A DNA stretch of 64,000 bases from DASZGI01 sp035938995. Lineage in GTDB: Bacteria > Actinomycetota > Actinomycetes > Streptomycetales > Catenulisporaceae. The position numbers were made by a program, and so were the translations under genes. Shown here piece after piece: positions 56,901-63,082 of this stretch; the first letter of the stretch is position 1; each line of letters opens with the position of its first letter. Under the pieces are notes generated by a model. That model had not been told where the DNA came from, did not search any database, and was given only the letters and a program-made list of their open reading frames with translations. The stretch is from the NCBI RefSeq assembly GCF_035938995.1, contig NZ_DASZGI010000070.1, positions 1 through 64,000 on the forward strand, read 5' to 3'.

Positions 56901-59770
56901 GCTTCGACGGGGCGAGCGCGAACTCCTACACCTACGACTTCGCCAACCGCCTGACGTCGTGGATGAGCGGAACGACGACCACGGATTACGGCTACGACGC
57001 CTCGGGCAACCGCACCCAGGTCGGCGCGAACGTCTACACCTACGACGCGCGCGACGAACTGACCGGCGACGGCACGAATTCGTACACCTACTCCGCTCGC
57101 GGCACGCTCACTCAGCAATCCTCATCGTCTGCGGCCACCGCCTACAGCTCCGACGCCTTCGGCCAACAGATCACCGTCGGCCAGCAGTCGTACAGCTACG
57201 ACGCGACCGGCCGGATGCTGAGCGACGCGGCCACCGGCGGCAGCACCCTGTCGTTCGCCTACAGCGGCGCGGGCAACATCCTGGCCTCCGACGGCGCCAG
57301 CACTTACACGTGGACGCCGGCCAACACGCTCGTGGGCATCGGCACGGCGGCCTCCGGCGGCGGCACCGTGGCGGGCAGCGGCGAGCTGGCCTACGTCGAC
57401 CAGCACACTGACGTCGTCGGCGACTTCACGGCCACCGGCGCGGCCCTGGACGGCTCGACGACCTACGACCCGCTGGGCAACGTCACCGCCACCAGCGGCC
57501 AGGCCGGCTCGCTCGGCTACCAGTCCGCGTGGACCGACAAGGCCACCGGCAAGGTCGACATGGGCTCGCGCTGGTACAGCCCGTCCACCGGCCAGTTCAT
57601 GAACCGCGACACGATGGCGGTCAACCCGGCCCCGGACAGCGCGGCGGCCAACCCGTTCGCCTACGACGGCGGCAACCCGATGCTGGCCACCGACCCCACC
57701 GGCCACTGCTTCCTGGGCATCGCCTGCGGCATCCAGAACGACATCGGCAACTGGGCCTCGAGCGCGTGGAACGACACCACGAGCTTCGTGTCCACCGCCT
57801 GGAACGACACGACCAGCTTCGTCTCCTCGGCCTGGAACGACGCGGTCTCGGCGCTCGACAGCACCATCTCGTTCCTCGACAACGAGCTCAAGCAGCTCGA
57901 GGCGGAGACCACCCGCCTGCTCAACGAGGCGAGCAACTGGGTCAGCGACGCCTGGGACTGGTCCTCGCACCAGGTCTCCCATGCCTGGCATGCGACGACC
58001 TCCACGGTCAAACACTGGTACAGAGCGGCGGTCAACACCGGCAAGAAGGTGGTGCACACCGTCGCGGCCGACTACCACAAGGCCGTCAGCTACGCGAAGA
58101 AGGCCGTCGCGAGCACCGCGACGTTCGTTAAGAACCACGCCGCGACGATTGCCTCGATCGTGGTGGGCGCCGGGACGTTCATAGGCTGCGAAGGCCTGAC
58201 TCTGGGCGTCGGCACCGTCGGGTGCGCCGCGCTCGCGGGCGCCGCGTCGAGCGGCGTGTCCTACCTGATGAGCTGCGGCAAGACGCAGCAGGGCTGTTCG
58301 CTCACCGGCGGTCTCGAGGCGGTCGGCGAGGGCGCGCTCGGCGGAGCAGTCGGCGGCGCGCTGGCCGGACCGCTGGGCGGCAAGCTCGCCAGCGAGGCCC
58401 TCAGCGGGATCCTGCCGGACGTCGCTACCAACGCCCTGGTCGGCGCCTATGCTGGCGGCGGAGCGGGAGCCATCACCGGAGCGGTCGGCTACGCGGCCTC
58501 CTGCGGCTCGAGCCAGGCCGGCTGCTCCTGGTCCGGCCTCGGCGGCGCGACCCTCGGCGGCGCGGAGCAGGGTGCGGCCATGGGCGGCATCGGAGGCGCC
58601 GGAGCCTCGCTCGTCGGCAGCGGCATCAGCGCACTGAGAGGCGACGAGCCGCAGGCTGGCACCGAGCCGGAATCGAGCCCGTCGTGCCACAGCTTCACCG
58701 GCGGGACCGAAGTCCTGATGGCCAGCGGTGCCAAGAAGCCGATCGACCAGGTCAAGGTGGGCGACAAGGTCGCGAACACCGTCCCCGGGCAGGCCGGCAC
58801 CCAGGACAACACCGTCACCGGGGTGATCGTCACCAAGACCGACCACGACTTCGTGGACGTCAAGGTCAAGCCGGTCGCCGCCGGCACGGCCGACGCGGCG
58901 GCGACATCGCCGAAGTCGAACACTCTGAAGAAGGCCGGGCTTGGCCTAGCCGCATCCCTCGCCGTCCTGGCGGGCGCCGCGACGACGTCGACACACACGG
59001 GTGGCACCCCCGCGGACGCCGCGCAGGTCCAGGCGACTACCCCGGCCGGCGGCGAGAGCGGCGACGTCACCGAGGACGGCGGAACGCTCACCACGACGTT
59101 CCTGCACCCCTTCTACGACGCCACGCAGGCCGCCTTCGTCGAGGCCCAGCACCTTCAGGTCGGCGACGAACTGCAGACCCCGACCGGCTCCGCGGTCGTC
59201 ATCGGTCTGCACCTGTACCACGCGAACACGGTCACTTACGACCTGACCATCGGCGCCCTGCACACGTACTACGTCGTGGCCGGGGACACGCCGGTCCTCG
59301 TGCACAACATGAACGAGGAGCAGTGCGCCGTTCCCGCACCGCAGGACGTGAATTGGCCGAACTTCAGAAGCACCAAGACGGCCGCCACACCCGACGAGGG
59401 CGCGACCTTTACGCTCTCGGGCTGGTCGAGTCGAATCTCCCGTGCCTTCACTCGGGTTTCCACGAACGTCACGGCCGGCCTGCGAAACATGTTCGGCATG
59501 GCGGCAAAGGGCAGCGGGAACGATCTGGGAGTAAACGGCCGATACTTCGACTCCCATGCCGAGCGTCAGGCGTACGCGCTCAATCCAGGCAGCCCGATCA
59601 TTGTCACCCGAGACCCCTGCGCGGAATGCCAGCAGTTCTTCAGCTACGCATCCGTATATAATCAGGAATCGTATGTGATATCGAGTCCATCAGGTCGTTG
59701 GGCGTTCCATCCTACGGGGGACATGGAATTCATTCCCAACGTTCCTTACGCTCCGGAGCCACCAGGCTGA
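47987..59770 (+). CDS. Secreted RHS-repeat polymorphic toxin with LamG domains, HINT domain and deaminase toxin
   Basis: This is a 3,927-aa protein. A long Arg-rich signal peptide (about 1-44) precedes a DNRLRE-like domain (about 365-545), a fibronectin-like part and an RHS beginning (about 670). Four LamG-like domains (about 903-1131, 1201-1418, 1658-1865, 2160-2365) interrupt YD/RHS repeats (TYDAxGN, FTYDxxG). The repeats run to a core motif (GSRWYSPSTGQFMNRDTM, then the end DPTGH at about 3235). Next come Trp-rich helices (SAWNDTTSFVS repeats) and a Gly-rich hydrophobic zone. A HINT autoprocessing domain runs from Cys3567 (PSCHSFTGGTEV) to Asn3774 (VLVHN). The last 153 residues carry a zinc deaminase signature, HAE (3857-3859) and PCAEC (3877-3881). 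The RHS shell probably encapsulates the toxin, which HINT releases. The Sel1-repeat gene downstream is the candidate immunity gene. Confidence 0.88.
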   Translation: MRTGRTAASSHAIRRRARRRQRWAALIATVAVLWAGSMSTAGAAEKGFPPLHLPSLAQIVAWFQDPRWGALPEQTSGTAAGHSHSATTASTRAGGGAGHPAGQGEGQLPPYAPLAKLIKQGPSGNAQRGFDARTSKRVASKSSATSDYYQNADGTFTRKLSATPINYQDASGAWQPIQTSLVGATGGRWAEKANSLSVSFAGRSSDAALAQVALPGSESFGYALSGAAPVAGAVSGSTITYAGVQPATDLSLETTATGLRENLTLHSAAAGNTWTFPLHLNGMTAKQAADGSIQLVDAAGTTVGEIPAGYAYDSRINPVSGEPQSTHAIAYTLQAAPGGGQQLVVTLDKAWLDDPARQFPVTLDPSTTLSVGNISTYVETTAADVGDHSMEPTIRIGSWNSGTNEANAFLRFPNGGLDYSGTTVTAASLSLYDVWASTCTAERFDVAPVTQPWVASQLTTYPGPSYGASIGNLTPSVPAGCANSGGDLSKGNWVTVPLATATLTNWAKNGASDYGLALYAATNDSLHWKQFDSMNSDWAPYLSLTYTTYLLPSISYQYPGNGASAGTLTPILSAEGSIDPNEEPAQSLKYDFQITDASGTKLADSGAIAASDWTVPAGKLAWGKSYYWTVQAYDGTNYSVNNAWNSLTTTVPQPAITSSLSQNSDGHGFDGAIGNYTTSATDAQVAVVGPTLDVVRDYNSRDPRVTGAFGAAWSSVFDSRASERYDSTGAVQSVVVTYPDGSEIGYGKNSNGTFSPPQGRFATFKSVTGGYSLTDKNDTTYTFTQSLGSGNYGITAISDALGRAVNFAWTSGEITTMTSVASSRALHLTWSTPAGATVAHVQTVATDPVTPGQTATALTWTYGYSGDQLTSACPPGTTTACTKYAYQGGSSYQTQILDEGATNYWPLSEASGTTANDAVLANEGADNATYANVTLGQAGPFTGGSGTAAQFNGTSSLLTLPSLHMGTGPSFTYSLWFKTTTANGVLVSASDNPLQATSTFGNFVPALYVGSDGKLNGLFWQNTQPTPIVSSAAVTDGKWHHVVFSSAPNLQTMWLDDKQVGTQPGWAALGDTAIAPWLLQYTYVGSGYLGYTWPDQPHPNSSTVYATYFNGTIAGVSYYNRPLTTADVGGQYSAATHAATLMTGITRPSTKAYAAVQYNAATNTVTQVTDENGGVWKLAPPTVAGSSQVFRSAVLGAKPRDYYRLGDGSGTTNPANEVHGVAAAYNAATLGVAGPFSDETAASLNGTSSYVSLAYGLLGNPTQSLGIWFKTSSANGVLVGTNGVPVTNSGSAGFDPLLYVGNDGKLAAEAWTGDAYTPIYSKSAVDDGKWHYAVISVAGTTQTLYVDGTSQATKSGTVNMTGALYDYIGAGWMGGTWPDDSLSGKTSAVQYFNGSVGEVASYPTALSGDQVAAQYGAARGSQGLLPVETVVTTDPGGKTVTDRYDVANNYRKISETDGLGNTTSYGYDTSGYLYTTTDPNGNVTTTGHDVRGNIVSQTTCQNQATNVCSTAYYTYYPDDTTAQLTTADPRNDVMLTARDGRSASATDNTYETTYTYDTKGDKTAVTTPAVPGFPGGRTTTITYSDGTSAFPAVDTGAVPAGLPVKTVSPSGAVNTVAYFHDGDVAQTVNAEDLATTFTYDGIGRVAAKTVSPRQTAGWWPLTQTTGTSVTDSSGSGNTATATNMTWTGTAGAFNGSSSYMQLPSGLVAASPMVSISLWFDTTATTAGTLFSTDHDLPTNTTPGPGAMPVLYVGSDGKLHGHLWDTTVAGIVSAGAVNDGKWHHVVLSGAGTSQALYLDGALVGSLSNQVQNLDPYELVGAGVYNNDGWPAAPNGDTWNYFNGQIANVQLYQRALSAAEAASLHTAGQGGTAIANPTPAAQVTSFQYDGQDRVTQQTDPAVTDRVTGAVHTSVTANTYDPDGDLTQQVVSDSTGGDASRTTSSTYNQYDQVQTSTDADNNQTSFTYDAYGNKQTQTDPDSTATSWTYDANGHELTQAITNYTGSPLNPQTATTMTEWSKAYDPAGRIASVTDAMGNVSKYTYFDDNQVATVTKTDPAGKNAYVEESDTYDAAGNQITKTTDNGATVEDVAVDAADRTVDTTFDPSGVDRTTTYSYTPDDQVATQTQTDPTGATEVTAATYDGMGQPTSQSTYQDGAGHPTGWWPLTQAGGTNVTDASGTGDTATATGVTWTGSSASFPGTAGQQIATNGPVLNTAGSFTVSAWADLSSVGSTFQDLVSQDSKNNSGFELQYDTADSAWAFSRSSADTTSPSVIKAHGTTKPTAGTWYHLVGTYNASTGAMTLYVNGAAAGSATDTTPYAANGPLVMGRGQFVAAPTALLDGQVSNVQAYPRVLSAAEISTLYTAGHNGGTTASSSWITTSRTYDQRGLPLTSTDANNNTTDYTYDEAGHLAVTTDPAVAVETNGGTPVQEHPTTVTGYNTFGEPVENQDADGNVVTTVYDANGNKVSQTRPNYTPPGSTTPITATTVWNYTKLNQVESITDPLTHAASYVYDQLGDTVQTTDPNTGVTDQTYDLNGQLLSTTDPTGAQTQATYDWMGRQQTATVLDRYPTATTSTTTYSYAASAANPDGAFLASSTSQDGAATSFTYDNVGEQTAVKDPAGNTTSTSYDFLGRTAAVTAPDSTSTSTSYDAIGDVVQRQQKDATGAVLATTSSTYDGMGQVLSTTDARGNTSNFLYDATGALTQEIQPVTATTSITTSFGYDANGNRTRYTDGRGNAWIYTYNPWNLQESVIEPETSTDNTAALSTFTTAYDADGRAATQTQPGGVTLTFGYDNEGNVLNESGAGADAATATRSFTYDGDGKVLTAATTTAGTQGSAGYQAASSNTFTYNDRGELLTTSGAAGSSTFAYNGDGLMTSRQDAAGTTSYGYSTSDQLSTVTDAATGVASAYSYNKLDQVSQIQYGTGGDLRNYTYNSLHELTGDTLTNSAGTTTIASIGYGYDPNGNLTSKTTTGFDGASANSYTYDFANRLTSWMSGTTTTDYGYDASGNRTQVGANVYTYDARDELTGDGTNSYTYSARGTLTQQSSSSAATAYSSDAFGQQITVGQQSYSYDATGRMLSDAATGGSTLSFAYSGAGNILASDGASTYTWTPANTLVGIGTAASGGGTVAGSGELAYVDQHTDVVGDFTATGAALDGSTTYDPLGNVTATSGQAGSLGYQSAWTDKATGKVDMGSRWYSPSTGQFMNRDTMAVNPAPDSAAANPFAYDGGNPMLATDPTGHCFLGIACGIQNDIGNWASSAWNDTTSFVSTAWNDTTSFVSSAWNDAVSALDSTISFLDNELKQLEAETTRLLNEASNWVSDAWDWSSHQVSHAWHATTSTVKHWYRAAVNTGKKVVHTVAADYHKAVSYAKKAVASTATFVKNHAATIASIVVGAGTFIGCEGLTLGVGTVGCAALAGAASSGVSYLMSCGKTQQGCSLTGGLEAVGEGALGGAVGGALAGPLGGKLASEALSGILPDVATNALVGAYAGGGAGAITGAVGYAASCGSSQAGCSWSGLGGATLGGAEQGAAMGGIGGAGASLVGSGISALRGDEPQAGTEPESSPSCHSFTGGTEVLMASGAKKPIDQVKVGDKVANTVPGQAGTQDNTVTGVIVTKTDHDFVDVKVKPVAAGTADAAATSPKSNTLKKAGLGLAASLAVLAGAATTSTHTGGTPADAAQVQATTPAGGESGDVTEDGGTLTTTFLHPFYDATQAAFVEAQHLQVGDELQTPTGSAVVIGLHLYHANTVTYDLTIGALHTYYVVAGDTPVLVHNMNEEQCAVPAPQDVNWPNFRSTKTAATPDEGATFTLSGWSSRISRAFTRVSTNVTAGLRNMFGMAAKGSGNDLGVNGRYFDSHAERQAYALNPGSPIIVTRDPCAECQQFFSYASVYNQESYVISSPSGRWAFHPTGDMEFIPNVPYAPEPPG
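58685..59308 (+). other. HINT autoprocessing domain with an embedded signal-peptide-like insert
   Basis: Starts at Cys3567 and ends with HTYYVVAGDTPVLVHN, the usual PT-HINT limits; the TFLHPF block is also present. Between the halves is an insert (about 58900-59080) with a Lys-Lys plus hydrophobic segment (LKKAGLGLAASLAVLAGAA) that looks like a signal peptide or membrane helix. Confidence 0.75.
59309..59767 (+). other. C-terminal deaminase-family toxin domain of the RHS protein
   Basis: Residues 3775-3927 follow directly after the HINT Asn. The zinc-binding and catalytic set is His3857-Ala-Glu3859 with Pro-Cys3878-x2-Cys3881, as in cytidine deaminase-like toxins. The overall look (SHAERQAYAL ... 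IIVTRDPCAECQQFF) is closest to the XOO_2897/YwqJ-type bacterial toxin deaminases. The target base and nucleic acid are not predictable. Confidence 0.75.
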
Positions 59771-59777
59771 GCCCGAC

Positions 59778-59826
59778 GGTAGCCGGCTGGGCGGACGCTT
59801 CGCGCGCCTCCGCTCAGCCAGCTACC
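59778..59826 (+). terminator. Stem-loop between the RHS toxin and the Sel1 gene
   Basis: Arms of 18 nt (59778-59795 with 59809-59826) pair at all but one position, counting one G-U pair. It may terminate or attenuate toxin transcription before the downstream gene, which would then need its own promoter or readthrough. Confidence 0.75.
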
Positions 59827-59864
59827 ATGACGGGACACTGATTTCGCAGAACAGAGGCGTACTG

Positions 59865-60653
59865 ATGCCCACCGAGCAAGACCCTCCGGTCACTGCCAAG
59901 CAGGCTGCGCGTGAGCTCCTGGAGAACAACTCGGCTGGGGAGCGAGTCGGCTCACGCGACATACGTCACCTGAAGTCCGCTCTGACCGACCAGGCCCGAC
60001 AGGGCGACGTTGACGCACAGAACCTCCTTGGCGCGATCGAACTCGAGATCGAGCAGAAGCCGAAGAGCGCGCGCCAGTGGTTCGAAATGTCTGCCGCCAA
60101 AGGGGACCCTGCCGGGCAGCGGAGCCTTGGGCATCTCTATGCAAACGGGCTGGGCGTAAAGGCTGACGTCGCCAAAGCGGTGGAGCTGTTTCGTGAAGCG
60201 TCTGCTGGCGGGGACCCTTTCGCCATGTACAACCTCGCCGCTGCGAACATCAGGGCAAAGGGTGCCTACTGTACCTTTGATGAAACACTATCGCTCTTGG
60301 AATCTGCTGCCGAGGGCGGAGTCGTCGAGTCGGCGGCAAAACTGGGTGATCTCCTGGCGGGCGTCGGCCGAAACGCTGAGGCAATCGACTGGTACGTAAA
60401 GGCCGCGTCTCGCGGCCACACCGGCGCGATGGACGTAGCCGCTTGCTGGTTCCGCGACGGTACGGCAGGCCAGTCCGATCCTGTTCAAGCCGTACGGTGG
60501 TTTCTCGCCATGCTCAACAGTGGTAACGGCGATGGTGTTCATGAGGCTATCCAGGTGGCAAAAAGCATGAACCCGGAGCAAATCCGGGAAGCCGCACGGC
60601 TTGCCGGAAGAGTCGGGGACGGTGAAGCCATTATCGCGACAATTTCGCGGTAG
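59865..60653 (+). CDS. Sel1-like repeat protein; candidate immunity to the deaminase toxin
   Basis: This 262-aa cytosolic protein is made of Sel1-like (SLR) tetratricopeptide-type repeats: GDVDAQNLLGAIELE, GDPAGQRSLGHLYANGLGVK, GDPFAMYNLAAANIR, GVVESAAKLGDLLA and GHTGAMDVAACWFRDG. SLR proteins act as protein-binding scaffolds. Its place, 95 bp after the RHS-deaminase gene on the same strand, is that of an immunity gene; a superhelical SLR clamp could block the deaminase. AGAGG lies 7 nt before the ATG. Codon use looks less extreme in GC than in the neighbours, which suggests acquisition together with the toxin tip. Confidence 0.8.
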   Translation: MPTEQDPPVTAKQAARELLENNSAGERVGSRDIRHLKSALTDQARQGDVDAQNLLGAIELEIEQKPKSARQWFEMSAAKGDPAGQRSLGHLYANGLGVKADVAKAVELFREASAGGDPFAMYNLAAANIRAKGAYCTFDETLSLLESAAEGGVVESAAKLGDLLAGVGRNAEAIDWYVKAASRGHTGAMDVAACWFRDGTAGQSDPVQAVRWFLAMLNSGNGDGVHEAIQVAKSMNPEQIREAARLAGRVGDGEAIIATISR

Positions 60654-60775
60654 TGTGCGGGAAATTCGTTTCAATTACTTTTCTGCTGAATTGCCATAAA
60701 ACGGACCTCCGCGCGCTGATGTGCGTTCCCGTTGCCTTCCTAAGAGCTGAGACGTTCCGCTGTTGCCTGCGCCGT

Positions 60776-60810
60776 CGTCGGCCCGTGCTCCCCCGAAGAG
60801 CGGGCCGACG
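60776..60810 (+). terminator. Hairpin after the Sel1-repeat gene
   Basis: CGTCGGCCCG (60776-60785) and its exact complement (60801-60810) form a 10-bp stem with a 15-nt loop. It is a likely terminator for the Sel1-repeat gene. Confidence 0.65.
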
Positions 60811-60828
60811 CCCGGAAATGTCCGCGGC

Positions 60829-60870
60829 TCGGATCATGTGGCCAGGCCAGGTCTCGGCCACATGATCCGA
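60829..60870. terminator. Bidirectional hairpin between convergent genes
   Basis: TCGGATCATGTGGCC (60829-60843) and its exact complement (60856-60870) form a 15-bp stem with a 12-nt loop, 13 bp beyond the stop of the Tat-exported protein gene on the minus strand. Confidence 0.85.
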
Positions 60871-60883
60871 ACCTCGCCAGCTC

Positions 60884-62587
60884 CTACATCGTTCGGCTGG
60901 CGCGGGCCGTGGTCGATGCCTTTGCGGAGTCGGTGTATTCGACCAGCGGGAAGGCTCGCCTGGGCCGGGGCGGGACCAGGAAGTTCTGCCGCCGGGTGGC
61001 GGTGATGAAGCGCTCGAGGCCGTTGTCGTCGGGGTCGATCTTGTATTGGACCTGCAGGTCCTGGGCGGCGACATTGGTGCGCATCTGGCGGAAGAACTCG
61101 GCGGTCGGGATGAAGATCGCGAACTGCAGCTTGGGTTGCTGGCTGCCGGCCGGGATGTCGTTGCCGCCGGGGAAGTCCTGGAAGGCGGGCACGTCCATGG
61201 TGGAGAAGCCGGGTCCGTCCATGCGGATGTGGATCGGGGTGCCGTCCGCGGCGCGGGACGAACGCTGCAGCCCGGCGTTGTGGCCGATGCGGCCGAGGCC
61301 GGTGAAGGTCTCGGTCTGCTGCGCGCTGGCCGGGTCGTTGGGATTGAATGTGCCGCCGGCGTCCTGGGCGCCCAAGGCGGCGTCGTCCGGGCCCTGGAAG
61401 CGGTTGTTGATGAACGCCGGGCAGCCGCCGTTGGTGAACGGATCGCCGGCGTTGAACGGGGCCGGCAGTCCGTTGGGAGTGCCGATCTGGTTGGCCCGGA
61501 ACGCGTACATCATGCGCTCGGCGGCATCCTCGCCGTCGGAGTGGCGCGGGTCCTGGTTGGGCGTGGCGTAGAACTGGAACAGGTCTTCGATGACGTGCGA
61601 GAAGTGCATGATCGAGCCCTGACCGAAGTAGTCGCCCTGGGTCGCCGTGGTCAACGTCGCCGACGAGTTGCCGGCGAAGGTGCAGATCTGCGCTGGGCCC
61701 GCCGCGTTGGTCTGCTGGTCCAGGAATCCCATCCACATCGGCGAATCGGGGTTGACGCGCGGGGCGAACTCGAAGCCGTTCTGGTCGGCCAACTGCCTGG
61801 GCAGGCCGCGTTGCACGAACTGCACGCGGGTGGTGCCGAACCGCATCAGACCATTCCACTGCGGCGACTGGATGCCGCAACCGTGCAGGCTGCAGGAGCC
61901 CTTGAGCCAGGCCAGCACGTCGTTGAGGTTGCGGAGCGAGTCGCTGCGCATGTGGAACACCATGTCGTTGTTCTCGATCACGAGATTGACGTTGAACCGG
62001 TCCTTGGTGACGTTCGGCACCGGCGCGCCGGGTCCGCCGACCAGGCCACCGACCACGTCGGTCGGCATGGGGACGGCCTCGGCCAGCACGTTGGTGGTTC
62101 CGTCGGGGTTCTGGCCGTCGAGGATCTGCGGCATGAACTCCTGCACGAGCGGTCCGTTGATCCCGCAGGGAAGCTTGTTGAAGTAGGGCACGCCGTAGGA
62201 GGTGAACACGAAGATGCCCGACGGGCTGAAGTCGTAGAACTCCTCGATCTGGTTGAGCGCGTTGTCGAGGGTCAGCTGGTCGTCCGGGGTCGGACAGCGG
62301 GTGAGCTTGGCCGGGACGAAGTAGGAGAACACCGGGCCGAACTGGGCGGTGACGTTCCCGGCTCCGTCGTTGAGGGTCACCGGCGGGGCGATGAAGTTCC
62401 CGATGTCGAACTGGATGATCGGGAACGGTCCCGCATTCGTGTTCGCGGTCGCCGCCGCCAAAGCCCTGGCCGGCGTGAAGGCCGCCGACTCGATGAACGC
62501 CAGCTGGGCCGCGGCCGCGACGCCGAATCCGGCCTTGAGCGCGTTACGCCGACTGATCTGATGGTTCTTGAAATCGTTGAGCGCCAT
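60884..62587 (-). CDS. Tat-exported protein of uncertain family
   Basis: This 567-aa protein begins with a twin-arginine signal (ISRRNALKAGFGVAAAAQLA). Tat export implies folding, possibly with a cofactor, before secretion. The mature part has paired Cys (SCSLHGCG), MWMGFLDQQ and HFSHVIEDLFQFY/RHSDGEDAAERMMYAFR blocks. A distant relation to Dyp-type peroxidase-like proteins is possible, but I see no diagnostic haem motif. The start at 62587 has GGGAG 5 nt upstream; the longer frame is not needed. A symmetric AT-rich site 79 bp upstream of the start is a likely operator. No partner gene is evident. Confidence 0.7.
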   Translation of the reverse strand: MALNDFKNHQISRRNALKAGFGVAAAAQLAFIESAAFTPARALAAATANTNAGPFPIIQFDIGNFIAPPVTLNDGAGNVTAQFGPVFSYFVPAKLTRCPTPDDQLTLDNALNQIEEFYDFSPSGIFVFTSYGVPYFNKLPCGINGPLVQEFMPQILDGQNPDGTTNVLAEAVPMPTDVVGGLVGGPGAPVPNVTKDRFNVNLVIENNDMVFHMRSDSLRNLNDVLAWLKGSCSLHGCGIQSPQWNGLMRFGTTRVQFVQRGLPRQLADQNGFEFAPRVNPDSPMWMGFLDQQTNAAGPAQICTFAGNSSATLTTATQGDYFGQGSIMHFSHVIEDLFQFYATPNQDPRHSDGEDAAERMMYAFRANQIGTPNGLPAPFNAGDPFTNGGCPAFINNRFQGPDDAALGAQDAGGTFNPNDPASAQQTETFTGLGRIGHNAGLQRSSRAADGTPIHIRMDGPGFSTMDVPAFQDFPGGNDIPAGSQQPKLQFAIFIPTAEFFRQMRTNVAAQDLQVQYKIDPDDNGLERFITATRRQNFLVPPRPRRAFPLVEYTDSAKASTTARASRTM

Positions 62588-62665
62588 GCGTACTCCCGGA
62601 GGCGGATGGGAAGGCGTGTGCGGTCGCCTCGTCAGGCCGCGCAAGCTCCGCCGATCGCACGTCTT

Positions 62666-62685
62666 AGAACTTTGATAAAAGTTCT
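62666..62685. promoter_or_regulatory. 20-bp symmetric operator-like site upstream of the Tat-protein gene
   Basis: AGAACTTT and AAAGTTCT flank GATA in an otherwise GC-rich region. Low GC plus perfect dyad symmetry 79 bp before the start suggests a regulator site or part of the promoter. No regulator gene is adjacent. Confidence 0.55.
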
Positions 62686-63082
62686 GGTGGTCGAGGGCAC
62701 CGTAAGCGTCGGCCCCGACGGTGGGCCAGTGACGAGATTCCCCTAATGGATGTCTGACGTCGCAGGAGCCTGATGGGAGCGGCGGCGCCCGGGAAGAGAA
62801 CCTCGGAGATCGTGCGGGCGCTGACCGGCACCGCGCTCTGGCGCGGGCGGCGGCCCTCCTGAGATCGCGTCAACCGAATCCGTGGCGCAATGTCTCAGCC
62901 GGCGGAGTAAGCACCCTGTGGTGCTCGTCTCGGCGAACAGTGCGAACGCCGTTTGGCGCTCGGGGAGTCATCGCAGTCGGGGAGATCCGCAATCGTGAAG
63001 CCCAGCGGAATCTATAAGAACGTGTACAAGCGGCGTCACCGTTGCAGCTGACCGGCCCACCAGTTGCGGTCGGGATGGGCCG
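62686..63082. other. Intergenic region without a supported gene
   Basis: About 400 bp between the Tat-protein operator and the dienelactone hydrolase stop codon. A 29-codon ORF at about 62773-62862 with AGGAG upstream is too short and unlike anything known to call. Nothing else was seen. Confidence 0.4.

Noticed and set aside
53270..57118. A 1,282-codon open frame on the minus strand opposite the RHS gene
   Set aside because: Same cause: Val/Gly/Arg-rich nonsense translation opposite clear RHS/YD repeats.
62773..62862. 29-codon ORF with AGGAG upstream
   Set aside because: Too short, unrecognisable, and in a region with no other coding signs.
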